From the NCBI GenBank assembly GCA_963422465.1, contig OY730172.1:2666001-2730000 (forward strand): DNA of 64,000 nucleotides, in the 5' to 3' direction. Source of the stretch: Lichina pygmaea. Taxonomy: Eukaryota > Ascomycota > Lichinomycetes > Lichinales > Lichinaceae. The notes under the pieces were generated by a model. It worked only from the letters and a program-made list of their open reading frames with translations, had not been told where the DNA came from and made no database searches. The translations under genes and the position numbers were made by a program. Of this stretch, positions 35,501 through 46,895 are shown in pieces. Within the stretch, counting starts at the first letter, position 1. Every line of letters starts with the position of its first letter.

Positions 35501-36019
35501 ACGGTGCCCTACCTTACATGCCATCCCCTACCCATTCGTAGAGTGAGGGTAATACGTACTTCCGTGTCTTCGTACCCACGTACGTGGTACCGACCTTCAC
35601 GCACGTTACATACGTACATTACTTAGGCTGGGACCAACCAGCTGGCCAAAGCTCTTTTGTCCCGAGGGAACGCCCGCCGGCGTCCGGGAGTTGGAAAGGG
35701 TGAGCACGGTGCATGATGCATGAAGCACGCTGCGTCTGACGGGTTCTTCGGACGAGCGTTGTCCTTCTGTCAGCTTCCTTGGAACGAGCGGCGCCGAGTG
35801 AGATGCTCACCGCCAGACAGACAGACAGACAGGTAGAAGGTGGGCCCATACAGTGCAGTACACCAGTGGAGCATCTTCCACCTGTACTCTCATCTCTACG
35901 GTTGGCTCTTACACGACGCTGCTTGCGTTGTGAATCTGTCGGCGCAAGAGTGCTTCTTGTTTGTCCTGGACGGCATATTTGCTCGGACTCTTGTCTTGAG
36001 ACTCGATCCCACGTCCCTC
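32533..36019. other. Long gene-poor gap
   Basis: About 3.5 kb without a supported gene. A GA-rich stretch at 33230-33420 gives Glu/Lys/Arg-rich ORFs that look like low complexity. CACGTG occurs at 33837-33842 and 33859-33864. From 34400 onward the DNA is dominated by GTAC and TACG tetramers. The short ORFs lack family features. Confidence 0.55.
34690..35640. repeat. GTAC/TACG-rich palindromic low-complexity island
   Basis: Tetramers GTAC and TACG recur at very high density, with short perfect runs such as TACGTACGTACGTACG near 35485-35502 and CGTACGAGGTACG types near 34740 and 34926. There is no fixed period. Smaller patches of the same composition occur near 44415-44470, 51680-51710, 52150-52210, 56970-57000, 58900-58945 and 62230-62470. 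Confidence 0.7.
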
Positions 36020-36904
36020 ATGTCGCTGTTATCGACTTCCAACAGAATCGTGTCGAGATCACCGGGCGCCGCTGCACGGGCGGCCGCCAGGCACCAGCGG
36101 CAAGTCCGCAAACTCGCCATCCTGCCGCTGCTGGACCCTTCATGGAAGCCAGCACCTCCCGGTCGACTCGCCCGTCCACGTCAGTTGACCACAGTCGATG
36201 CATCTCGGAGCAAGACGTCCGCAGTTGGAGATATAAGCGAGGTCGGTCAGCATGGAATGATGACGTGCGCATCGATTGACGATGTCGGACGGCGTCTGGT
36301 AAGCCGCTCGAAGAGCGACGGCGCTGTCGCGACGCAACGTTTGTGGACGGCCTCGAGTCCGCGATCGTCGAGATTGAGCGGCAGGTTTGTCGCATCGGAC
36401 ATCGACTGCACCAATGGCTCGACGAGGCTAACGACAGCTCGAAGCATCTCGCCGGCAACGATTCGTAACTTCAGTTCCTCATCGCCAGCACGACCGGCAT
36501 CTGACCCGTCCACGATCGACTTTGCCTTCCTGCCGAGAGATGATGATGCGAGCCCGGCCAACGAGGCCATACGCGTTCCTTTGCTCCCAGACACTCCAGT
36601 GTCGCCTCATTCTGCGATGGCACGGCCGTCCAACGATGTCGAGCCCGCCGTCTTCCGCGCTACCATAAGCACCGCCGCCGACGTGTCCACCTTCCCGGAC
36701 CCGCCATCAGCCATCTCCGAGATCGCCGACGGCGGGTCCGGCCAGGTCGACCACTTCGCCTTGGCGGGCACCGTCGGTAGCCCGGCAGCGAACTCCGGCC
36801 AGAACGTCCCCGTGCACGGAGATGATGAAAAGGGCGTCTTCAGACAGGTCTGGAATGGCCTTGTCGATGATGTGTTCCGGCCGCCGAGACTGGATACAAC
36901 GTGA
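36020..36904 (+). CDS. Unrecognised protein, 294 residues
   Basis: Single open frame from an ATG (MSLLSTSNRIVSRSP) to a stop at 36904. The first 45 residues are rich in Ser, Arg and Ala with almost no acidic residues, as in mitochondrial presequences. The middle is disordered (Ser/Pro/Asp), and the C-terminus is more ordered (DEKGVFRQVWNGLVDDVFRPP). I do not recognise a family. The frame is open for another 60 codons upstream, so the start is a choice. Codon use is like the neighbouring genes and the opposite-strand ORFs are shorter, but there is no intron or domain to confirm it. Confidence 0.45.
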   Translation: MSLLSTSNRIVSRSPGAAARAAARHQRQVRKLAILPLLDPSWKPAPPGRLARPRQLTTVDASRSKTSAVGDISEVGQHGMMTCASIDDVGRRLVSRSKSDGAVATQRLWTASSPRSSRLSGRFVASDIDCTNGSTRLTTARSISPATIRNFSSSSPARPASDPSTIDFAFLPRDDDASPANEAIRVPLLPDTPVSPHSAMARPSNDVEPAVFRATISTAADVSTFPDPPSAISEIADGGSGQVDHFALAGTVGSPAANSGQNVPVHGDDEKGVFRQVWNGLVDDVFRPPRLDTT

Positions 36905-39222
36905 GAAGGACCAGCGTCCAGTCTCTATGATGGAGTTGCAACATCTTGCAGACCCTCCTTAGTCCGGATGGATCCCTTTGCCGACCAGCAGTCAATTGAC
37001 GACGGAGAAAAGGAGGAGGCGTCCTGGGTTGGCTGGTCACGAAGTTCGCGAGACATCTCCGGATTTGACACATGACTGTTTTTGTTTCAAAATCTCTTGC
37101 GTGCAATGATTTGTAAGGCGATGTCACGGAGTCTATTCAGAAAAAAGGAAAAAAACCCTCAGCTCTGGTGGATGCGGCGTTGCTCTTGCCGTTGTCCGGG
37201 TCGAACCAGGCAAGTTTGGTGGGTCCTGGCGAGACGCGCTAGGTGATATGAATGTCGACGTGGCTATTGCTATTGACGTTGCTTGATGTTTCTGCTGCTG
37301 GTGATGGTCATGTATGCATGATGCCACCAGGACTTGTCCTTGCTTGTTTGCAATGTGAAACTGAAAGACATGAGAGTCTCCTATCTCGTGCGCCGGATAG
37401 CTGGTTTCGCCTGGTGGTGGCGGCAGTTCACACGCTGTAGGAACAGGGGACCACGGCTCGTGGTGCCAGACAAGAAAGCTGCGATCTGCTTGATAGGTCA
37501 AAAGGCTGCAGGCTTGCGCTGCGACTGTCTGTCGTAGGCACTAGGGTACGCCCTGTACAAGCTGGTCGGAACGAAAGGGAAGGCGTGTAGGGGACGGTAG
37601 GGGCGAGGCAGCAGCCGCAGAGGGTTGGTCGCCATGCCTGTCTGCGTTTCCCTCAGGTCGAATACTGGGAACGGCTGCGACGGCACCAACACCTTCGGTG
37701 CCGTGAGGATTGTCGAAGATGACTATTCCATGACCGTGCCAGCAGATCAGACAAGCTTGAGGGAGCAACTTCGACCTGAAGCTTATCCTCGGCCGACATC
37801 ACCGCGTCGTGCAGTTTGGGTTGGCTGTCTTCGGGTCCGTCATGGGCGTGAGCCGTAGCTTTCCATCAGATCTCGATACAGTTGTAGCCGTCTGTCACGA
37901 CCGCTGCTCTCCACAGTAAAACCCCTGCGGCAATACCTCATCTGAGATATACTTCACATTCCGTAAGATGGCAATCTTGTGCTCTCCCTGGCGCGGCTTT
38001 CCCTTGGCACTAGTCGATCGTGGAGCATCCTCGTTGCACGGGCATGATGCTTCTTGTTGGCAAGACGGAGGAGTCTTCCCGCGGTCCTGACCGAGCAAGT
38101 AGGAATCCCGGGAGACGCTTGTGAGTCAAATACAATCCTCGTGGACGAAGACACAGCTGCCGCTTATTCTGTCAAATTAAATTCCTCTCGACCAGTCTCT
38201 CAATCTTGCCGAGTGGATCGGATATTCCTCTGCCCTGGATTTTCACAAGCCACACAGGCTCGTCGGGCCATCTGGGACCCATCGTCTGCGACTCCATGCT
38301 AGCAATAGCACCGTGAGTCTTGATATGGACACTCTTGACGGGAGAGGTGAGAACTGGACGACAAGTCCGTCCTCGTGAGAATCCTCACCTGCCCCGTCCG
38401 CAGAATAGGCACCATCAGCTCACCCCCCAAGTCTTTGCAAGTTAGCTTGGCTGTCCTCTTAGATTTAGACAGGGGAAGCCGCTGAGCAAGTTTGGAACGG
38501 CGTTGACTCTGACGTGAATGTCCGGGGCGAACGTCGCCAAATCATGAGCACTCGTTTGACGGCCAGACTGTCAAGAGTCTTTGATAATATCGTAGTCTTC
38601 ATTCGCCATGCTGTGTATAGAGCGAGGAATTTTCTTAGTGCATTTTAGTGTAAGTCCCATTGGCCACAGTTCCATTCTTCGCCGAAGTGATTGATAGAAG
38701 AGATCATGGCTGATGAAAAGTGTTGAGATGGACGTCGCCACGCCGCTTCTCGGAGGGCTGGGCATCGCCGCCATCGAGGAAGCCCAGAGCTCAGTCCGAG
38801 CTCAGCCTCGAGCTTAGCCCTGAGAGCTGAAGTTGAGTCACCGAATTGTCACCAGAAGCAGGCGGCAGCACCAAGAGCGGGGGCAGCAGCAGTAGGAGTA
38901 GAAAATGTACAAAGTCGGGGGGCATTCTCGCTAGCTAGACCACTAGATCGCCACGGAATCAATGCTTTTTGAACGTTCATCTCAACGCCACTGTTAGAAA
39001 ATCCGCCGTGATGCTTAGTTGAAACCCCCCATGGCAGTGAGGAGCACTCGAAGATGACTTCCTGACATCTACTCTCACGGTCGATTTAAGCAGAGAGCTA
39101 CCGTATTCCTAAAGTCGCGAGACGCGTTTAACAGCACTTACGGCTGGCCTGAGCTCACGCGCTCCTTCAACGCTACCGTCAGGATTGGGTCCATCGTTCT
39201 CAGTCCATCTCCGTACGTCACA
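36905..39222. other. Gene-poor gap
   Basis: About 2.3 kb with no gene I can support. ORFs on both strands are under 125 codons, overlap each other and show no motif. The right end is the promoter of the CFIm25 gene. Confidence 0.55.
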
Positions 39223-40322
<1,100 letters not shown>

Positions 40323-41001
40323 TCACAGTTTCAGGTTCTGCACCTGGCGATAGCAGCCATTCTCGAACGTCAGCAATCGAACGGGGTATACCAACTGACG
40401 GCCCTAGCATCTCTGCCATCCTCGGCAGCTCGAGAGGCTCCGCCGAACATCGAGTAAGCTGGTTTCGAACTTCGTGGCTCTCGTCGGCATGGATCTCTTC
40501 TGCCGCTCATGGCCTGTCTCTGACGGCCTCGTGCTGCAGCATGACCCCAGTTGCTCCGCTTCAGACGACCAGGAACGGGCACGAGACACGTACGTACAGG
40601 AAACATACGGCGTGCAATCACGGAGTGCAAAGGGCCTTGATGTGTTTGCTCCAGCTCCGAAAACGATAGGCAAGAGTTCGATAGCAGTACCGGGGGCAGC
40701 TCGAGATGCTGGAAGCCACACACGTCCAAGTGTATCATTCTGAACTCCAACCGACTATATCTTCGTTTTAGAGACCGGACAGTGAGAGCTGGATGCAAGC
40801 TGTTCGTACCTTCCATCTCAACCCAACAATGCTAGATCTTGCTGGAAGACCATGCAGCTAGCGGCAGAGGCACCCAAGACGGACCACCCGTATGTGCCCA
40901 AGATGTGGTAAGGACAGCAAAATTTGGACGCCGGGAGAGAGCAGGGATCCTTGAGCCAGACGCCGTCGGCTGGCCCGACGCTGACGATGGACACTCGCCG
41001 C
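40323..41001. other. Intergenic gap between convergent genes
   Basis: Separates CFIm25 (plus) from LTO1 (minus). It holds overlapping ORFs of up to 148 codons without recognisable features; no gene called. Confidence 0.6.
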
Positions 41002-41664
41002 TCAACGACGGATGGTGAGCCCTTTGAAGTCTTCCATGTTCTCTTCGCCGTGCCGAGGAGCGACAGGATCGTTCGGCCGGCCCCGTTCGTCACCGGTGGC
41101 CTCTGGCTTGCGGTCTGGAAAGTCGTGCCCCGCGCTGGTCTCGCCGACGAGTCTCCGGATGACCTTGACCTTGGCCTCGGCTCGCTTCAGGCGGTCCTCG
41201 AACTCGGATATCGCCCCTTCGTCGTTCTGGAAACGGAGCGAGGTACGATCCACAAGCTCGTCGAGCGTCTGTAGATGTCTTCCCAGACGGGGATTGTCCG
41301 GCAGTGAGGGAAGTGGTTCGGCCGACGGCGACGAGTCGTCGCCGCCCCCTGTGACGATGCTGTCCAAGACGGTGGCCTGCGATGCGATGCGGCCCGGTCG
41401 ACCTCCACCGGGCCGCTGCAACGCTGTAGATCGAGGAGTGCCGAGCCGCGCAGTCCACACGGCGCATCGTCCGTGCAGCCGGCCTGCCAGTAGAGCCTTC
41501 TCGAAGCCCTTTTCGAAGCCGAACACTCGACCCTCGACCCGGCCGGCTCGTTCGCCGTCGGCTCGCCCGAGCCGGAATCCTTCGTTGTAGAAGTCCTCCT
41601 CCAGGCCCAAGAGAGCTTCCAGGGGATCGTCCTCGACGGCACTCGAAGCCGATGGTTGAGTCAT
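41002..41664 (-). CDS. LTO1: LTO1/ORAOV1-like protein (Yae1-Lto1 adaptor)
   Basis: With Yae1, Lto1 recruits the ABC protein Rli1 to the cytosolic iron-sulphur assembly machinery, a step needed for ribosome function. Single exon, 220 residues. The start is the ATG at 41664 (MTQPSASSAV). The hallmark deca-GX3 region is at about residues 27-61: EGFRLGRADGERAGRVEGRV followed by FGFEKGFEKALLAGRLHGR, with Gly every fourth residue. The C-terminal half has LPSLPDNPRLGRHLQTLDEL and FEDRLKRAEAKVKVIRRLVGE, as in fungal orthologues. A 15-residue Gly/Pro/Arg-rich insert separates the parts. Divergent from MES1, with 129 bp between start codons. Confidence 0.92.
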   Translation of the reverse strand: MTQPSASSAVEDDPLEALLGLEEDFYNEGFRLGRADGERAGRVEGRVFGFEKGFEKALLAGRLHGRCAVWTARLGTPRSTALQRPGGGRPGRIASQATVLDSIVTGGGDDSSPSAEPLPSLPDNPRLGRHLQTLDELVDRTSLRFQNDEGAISEFEDRLKRAEAKVKVIRRLVGETSAGHDFPDRKPEATGDERGRPNDPVAPRHGEENMEDFKGLTIRR

Positions 41665-41793
41665 CGAACGTTCGCGGAGAGACACGAAAAAGGAGGAACA
41701 AGGGACGACTTCACAACTTGATAAAAGGAGCCCCTGTCGGCCCAACGTTTCCGTCCGATCCTACTTCTTCCGTTGGCGAGACTCGGCGCCAGC
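41665..41793. promoter_or_regulatory. Compact bidirectional promoter LTO1/MES1
   Basis: Only 129 bp separate the start codons of LTO1 (minus) and MES1 (plus), so both promoters and 5' leaders must fit in or overlap this interval. No TATA box or E-box is evident. Confidence 0.6.
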
Positions 41794-43752
41794 ATGATGA
41801 CGACGCCGCCCACCGTCTTACCCCAGCATGGGAAGAAGAACGTCCTGGTGACGAGCGCGCTCCCGTACGTGAACAACCACCCTCACTTAGGCAACATTGT
41901 CGGGAGCGTCCTGTCGGCCGACGTCTTTGCCCGCTTCAGTCGGCTGCGGGGCAATCCGACCCTCTACATCTGCGGCACGGACGAGTATGGCACGGCGACG
42001 GAGACCAAGGCGCTCGAGGACGGCGTCACGCCCAAGGAGCTCTGCGACAAGTACCACGCCTTGCACGCCGACGTCTACGGCTGGTTCGAGATCGCGTTCG
42101 ACCACTTTGGGCGCACGACGACGCAGCAGCAGACGGACATCGCGCAGGACATATTCCTGAAGCTGCATCGCAACGGCTACCTCGAGGAGAAGACGACGGT
42201 GCAGCCGTACTGCGAGCAGCACTCGGCCTTCCTCGCGGACCGCTTCATCGAGGGCGAGTGTCCTCGGTGCGACTACGACGGCGCGCGCGGCGACCAGTGC
42301 GACCGGTGCGGGCACCTGCTCGACCCGTTCGACCTCGTCAGGCCGCGCTGCAAGCTCGACGGCGCGACGCCGGTGCCGAGGGAGACGAAGCACGTGCACC
42401 TGCTGCTGGACAAGCTGCAGCCGGCCATCGAGGAGTGGTCGGCCAAGGCGAGCGACGAGGGCGCCTGGTCGAGGAACGGCCGGCTCATCACCGAGTCCTG
42501 GCTGAAGGAAGGCCTCAAGGACCGGAGCATCACGCGGGATCTGAAGTGGGGCACGCCGGTGCCGCTGCCCGGCTACGAGGACAAGGCGCTGTACGTGTGG
42601 TTCGACGCCTGCATCGGCTACGTCTCCATCACGGCCAAGCTCACGGAGCAGTGGGAGAAGTGGTGGCGCGATCCGGAGAGCGTCAGGCTGTACCAGTTCC
42701 TCGGCAAGGACAACGTGCCCTTCCACACCGTCATCTTCCCGGCCAGCCAGATGGGGACGGGCGACAGCTGGACGATGCTGCACCACCTGTCGACGACCGA
42801 GTACCTGAACTACGAGAGCGGCAAGTTCTCCAAGTCGCGCGGCGTCGGCGTCTTCGGCAACAACGCGCGCGACACGGGCGTGCCGCCGTCGGTGTGGCGC
42901 TACTACCTGCTGTCGTCGCGGCCCGAGACCGGGGACACGCAGTTCGAGTGGCGCGCCTTCATCCTCAAGAACAACTCGGAGCTGCTGGCCAACCTCGGCA
43001 ACTTCGTGAACCGGCTCGTCAAGTTCGCCAACGCCAAGTACGACTCGACCGTGCCGGCGTACGGCGACGGCGACGTCGAGGCCGGCGGCGAGGTCTTTGC
43101 GAGCTTCGAGCGCGACGTGCAGCAGCTGCTGGCGGCGTACGTCGAGGACCTCGAGGCCGTGCGGCTGCGGTCCGGGCTGGAGCGGGCCATGGCCATGTCG
43201 AGCCGCGGCAACCAGTTCCTGCAGGACAACAAGCTCGACAACAGCCTGCTGGCGGCGCAGCCGGGCCGGGCCGCGGCCGTGGTCGGGCTCGGGCTCAACC
43301 TCGTCTACCTGCTCGCGAGCGTCGTGCACCCGTACATGCCGTCGACGGCGCGGTCGATGACGGAGCAGCTCCGGGCGCCGCTGCGGCCGATCGAGGACAC
43401 GTGGGACGCGCGCGCCCTGGGCGCCGGCCACCGCATCGGCAAGGCCGCCTACCTCTTCACGCGCATCGACGACAAGAAGGAGGCCGAGTGGCGCCAGATG
43501 TACGGCGGCACCCAGGCCGAACGGCTCAAGAAGGAGCAGGACACGGCCAAGAAGGCGGCCGGGAAGGCCAAGTCGAAGGCCAAGAAAGCGGCGGCGGCGG
43601 CGGCGGCGTCGTCGTCGTCGTCGTCAAAGGAGCCGTCACAAGCCCTAGCCCCGACACCAGCGCCAGTCCCCTCGGCCGACGAGTTACCTCCGCCGCCGCC
43701 CAGCGCAGTCGCCGTCGAAAAGGGAATGGGCCAGCTCAACGTGGCGGATTAA
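41794..43752 (+). CDS. MES1: Methionyl-tRNA synthetase, cytoplasmic
   Basis: Class I aminoacyl-tRNA synthetase that charges tRNA-Met. Single exon, 652 residues, start at the ATG giving MMTTPPTV (the frame upstream begins with TTG). Motifs: VTSALPYVNNHPHLGN (HIGH signature), CGTDEYGTATETKAL, the zinc-binding connective peptide (CPRCDYDG...CDRCG), LYVWFDACIGYVSITA, KFSKSRG (KMSKS signature, about residue 343), then the alpha-helical anticodon-binding domain. The C-terminus is a Lys/Ala-rich stretch and a Ser run, then a Pro-rich tail; it lacks an EMAP-II domain and, at the N-terminus, the GST-like arm of yeast Mes1. It is strongly GC-rich at third positions, which creates long antisense ORFs (up to 514 codons) that I consider artefacts. 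Confidence 0.97.
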   Translation: MMTTPPTVLPQHGKKNVLVTSALPYVNNHPHLGNIVGSVLSADVFARFSRLRGNPTLYICGTDEYGTATETKALEDGVTPKELCDKYHALHADVYGWFEIAFDHFGRTTTQQQTDIAQDIFLKLHRNGYLEEKTTVQPYCEQHSAFLADRFIEGECPRCDYDGARGDQCDRCGHLLDPFDLVRPRCKLDGATPVPRETKHVHLLLDKLQPAIEEWSAKASDEGAWSRNGRLITESWLKEGLKDRSITRDLKWGTPVPLPGYEDKALYVWFDACIGYVSITAKLTEQWEKWWRDPESVRLYQFLGKDNVPFHTVIFPASQMGTGDSWTMLHHLSTTEYLNYESGKFSKSRGVGVFGNNARDTGVPPSVWRYYLLSSRPETGDTQFEWRAFILKNNSELLANLGNFVNRLVKFANAKYDSTVPAYGDGDVEAGGEVFASFERDVQQLLAAYVEDLEAVRLRSGLERAMAMSSRGNQFLQDNKLDNSLLAAQPGRAAAVVGLGLNLVYLLASVVHPYMPSTARSMTEQLRAPLRPIEDTWDARALGAGHRIGKAAYLFTRIDDKKEAEWRQMYGGTQAERLKKEQDTAKKAAGKAKSKAKKAAAAAAASSSSSSKEPSQALAPTPAPVPSADELPPPPPSAVAVEKGMGQLNVAD

Positions 43753-44477
43753 ATGTATTCTTCAGTTTCTGTACTGCTCTGAAGACAGCCACGACAGCAT
43801 AGGCAATGCCGTACCTTGTCGAAGGCTCTACTCATCAAAAGTTACTCTGTACGGCTATCTTCTCTCCTGACCTCTCCCTCTGTCTACTCGGACATCTTTT
43901 CTCCTAATCTCTTCCATCTCTTGTCTTTCTTCCTGCTCTCCTCCTCCTCCTCCTCCCCTCCGTCAATCTTTTATCCTTCCCCCCCCCCCCCCCCCCCCCT
44001 CCGTTTCTTCTTCCACCTTTTCATCCTGGCTAGTGATCGAACGCTTTTCTTCCGCCATCGTTTCCAAGTTACCATGGATGGTGCTGTGACCGGGGGCATG
44101 ACATGATATCGGGGCGATGCCGCTGGCTTTCCTGGAGTTGGTGGTGATTTTACGTACCGGTACCGGCGCCGAGTGGCTCCCTGGAATTCACGGCAAGTAC
44201 TACTGTACGTAGCTGTAGCTGCCTGGAATTTTGCAGTGACAAAAGGTACAATGTTCTATGCGGTTGCTGTAGCCATACAACGCTCCGTGCAATCCAAAGA
44301 ATGAACTGTGTATGATCCTTAAAAGTGGAGAGGAGTGGAGCTGCGGATGGATTAGATGGACAGATGGACAGACAGACAGAAGGACAGGACAGAAGGATGT
44401 TCAAAGCTACGTACAGCCGTAATACGACCGAAACCTTTCCCGTACAATACAGTACAGTACGTATACTCCGTACAGCA

Positions 44478-44770
44478 TGATTGATTGATTGATTGAATTC
44501 CTACACCATTCTAGCGCTAGTGTATCTAGGCTACGCTGGGTCAACTATAGAATCAGGCTAGGAAAACTCAACCGAGTAAAAAACCTCTCCCTGCAGCGCC
44601 TCAGGCAGCGCTATCCTCTCGAGTAATCTGTAGAACGTGGGGGGTGACTGGTTAGTAACCAGTATCCAGCTGCTCCTGAGCCCAGGAGAACTGGGAGAGA
44701 ACTCCGTGGCGTAGGATCCATGAGGTGAGGGCGGCGGCGGGCCGCGGGCGCGAGATCATCACCTGGTAGT
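44478..44770 (-). mobile_element. 3' fragment of the GC-rich LINE family
   Basis: Reads on the minus strand and ends in an (AATC)n tail (GATT repeats at 44478-44493 on the plus strand). The bases next to the tail, CTACACCATTCTA, are the same as at 23917-23929. On the minus strand it encodes WILRHGVLSQFSWAQEQL, closely matching WFLRLDLLPQFSRAREQL of the relic at 26.2-27.1 kb. It is a severely 5'-truncated copy; the right limit is approximate. Confidence 0.7.
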
Positions 44771-45255
44771 CAGTAGTAGCAGTCGCAGTGTAAAGACTGC
44801 GGCGTACTCGCTGCAGGCGTGGGCACTCTACCGTACAGCATGATACACGCGTGTATATGGCGGATAAGCAGCTGGAGAACAGGCGCCGGACGATAGATGC
44901 AGGAAAGCTGCTTTCGTGAGAGGTACCGTGGGAAATCACATGACAGATCATCACAGATGATTGATGCCTTCGGTTTGTTCATGATCGGTTCGTACGTACG
45001 TTTTCAAGATCGTGAGTTGGGTCTTGAGTTTGAGAGGGAGGAAAGAGAAGAGAAGAGGAGGAAGATGGGATGTGAGAATTGAATGGGATGGGAAAGAAGA
45101 GGGGGAAATGATCAGGGACACAAACAAGAATGGGTGGGAGATGGTGGAAAAAGGGAGAGAGAGAGGGAGAGAGCAAGCAGAAAGAGGTGTTGGATAGACT
45201 CTTCAATGGAGATGATTGGGATGCGGAATGGACAAGATGTTGGAAAGACTAATAC

Positions 45256-45304
<49 letters not shown>
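45256..45304 (-). repeat. (AG)n microsatellite, CT on the ICE2 sense strand
   Basis: About 24 AG units, 29 nt downstream of the ICE2 stop codon, probably inside its 3' untranslated region. Confidence 0.9.
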
Positions 45305-45307
<3 letters not shown>

Positions 45308-45333
45308 AAGATCAGAAGCAATCGATCTTCCCA

Positions 45334-46895
45334 TCAGTCTGCCTTCCAGTGGCTGGTGACGCTCCCCTCCATGTCCTCCTCGCCTAGATACAGCTCCAGC
45401 GCGTAGAGCGCCATCGTGCCGCCGAGATTGACCCAGCGCCAGATGTTCCCGCCCGGGGCTGCTCCGTCGACGGCCGCCACGGTCGAGTTCGTGTTGGCCC
45501 ACCAGTAGACGCTGCTCGGCACGGACGAGACCGAGCCGGCCGTCGACGACGCCGACGCAGACGACGCGACGGACAGGTGGTCGAGCGGGCCCGAGTTGGA
45601 CGCGAAATGCTGCATCAGCAGACTGGTGTAGACGCCGATCAGGATGGTCGGGCTGAACCAGCTGAGCAGCCCGAGCAGGCGTCCGGCGCCGTCGCTGTCC
45701 TCGAGCGACGCTTCCTGGCTGAGCGCGCGCGCGCCCGACTCTCGCACGGCCGGGATGATGCGCGTCGAGGCGTAGAAGACGAAGAGCCGGTACGCGAGCG
45801 AGATGATCACCGACGGCGTGATGGTGCTGAGCGCCGCGACGAGGAAGGTGAAGGCCGAGTGGATGGTCGAGGGGAGGGTCGAGAGCGCGTGGAGAAGGGT
45901 GGTGTAGGAGGCCATGACGATGGGCGGGAAGGGCGGGAAGTAGTCCGCCTGGGCGGACGCCGAGGACGGCGGCGCCGTGGCCGGGTTGGGGGAGGACGGG
46001 AGGTAGTCCGTGAAGATTTGGTAGATGCCGAGGACGACGTAGGCGAACTTGAGAGGTGCGTCAGCTCGAGGCCCTCTCTCGGCCACGGATCCGATCCGTC
46101 GGACGGACGGACTCACCAGCAGCGAGCTCTCGACGGGGTTGCCCTTGCCGCTACCGATGCCCCAGGCGCACAGGAAGACGGCGCAGGTGACGGTGACGCC
46201 GATGAGCGTGGCGTCGACGTTGCCCACGCCGGGGAAGTTCATGATCCTCCACAGGAAATACACCGAGCTGGAGATGACCGACGCCGACATGACCAGCAAC
46301 CCGATCTAGAGCACGCGCAGAGTCAGCCTCGGCCGACGCCTCCCGATCCGAGCCGACGTACCATCCACGCATCTCCCCGACTCCGGTTGACCAGCCAACG
46401 ACTGATCTGGCCGGCGGCCTGGATCACCAGGAGGCTGCAGAAGCCCTCGCACAGCTGAAAGGCCGGGATGGACCAGCGCAGGAATTTATCCCACGCGCTC
46501 AGCGTGACGGTATCGCAGAGGCCGCCGTAGCCAAAGAGCCACTCTCGCACGGTCTTGTGCGCCGCTCTCTTGCCGCCAAACGTCCGCTCGACCCAGCTGC
46601 CGCCGGCGGCGGCTGTGCTTCCGTCGACGTCGACCGAATACCGGTTCAGGCACCAGATCAGCAACGACGGCATCAGGATCCATTGCAGCATCGCGAGCAG
46701 CTTGACCAGCATCCACCGGAACCGTGACCGCTGCGGCGTCGCGATCCGCAGTATCGAATAGAACGAGTAGAAGGCCGACAACGAGAGCGAGAAGGACAGG
46801 CCGCACGTCCGCCCGCCGACGTCGAAAGCCAAGGGGATCAGCACCACGGTCGACAGCAGGAACGCCGCCGATGACAGGATGCGGAACAGCCACAT
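45334..46895 (-). CDS. ICE2: ICE2 family ER membrane protein
   Basis: Polytopic endoplasmic reticulum protein; in yeast Ice2 acts in cortical ER inheritance, ER biogenesis and lipid droplet to phospholipid flow. Exons: 46895-46362, 46305-46117, 46047-45334, giving 478 residues; introns are 56 and 69 nt, GT-AG. Family signs are LAFDVGGRTCGLSFSLSLSAFY near the N-terminus and the spacing of about nine hydrophobic segments. Start at MWLFRILSSAAFLLS. Loops have Ser/Ala-rich and Pro-rich inserts (residues about 270-290 and 420-440). Complete. Confidence 0.88.

Larger units (their letters stand above)
43753..45333. other. Intergenic gap with pyrimidine tract and LINE fragment
   Basis: After the MES1 stop there are about 200 nt of CT-rich DNA on its sense strand, ending in a C21 run (43979-43999). 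A LINE 3' fragment is at 44478-44770. From 45010 to 45304 the plus strand is GA-rich, which is CT-rich on the sense strand of ICE2. No gene recognised. Confidence 0.65.

Noticed and set aside
41887-43431. 514-codon ORF antisense to MES1
   Set aside because: MES1 has clear family motifs on the plus strand; high GC at third positions removes stops from the complementary frame. The antisense product is rich in Arg, Val and His with no motif.
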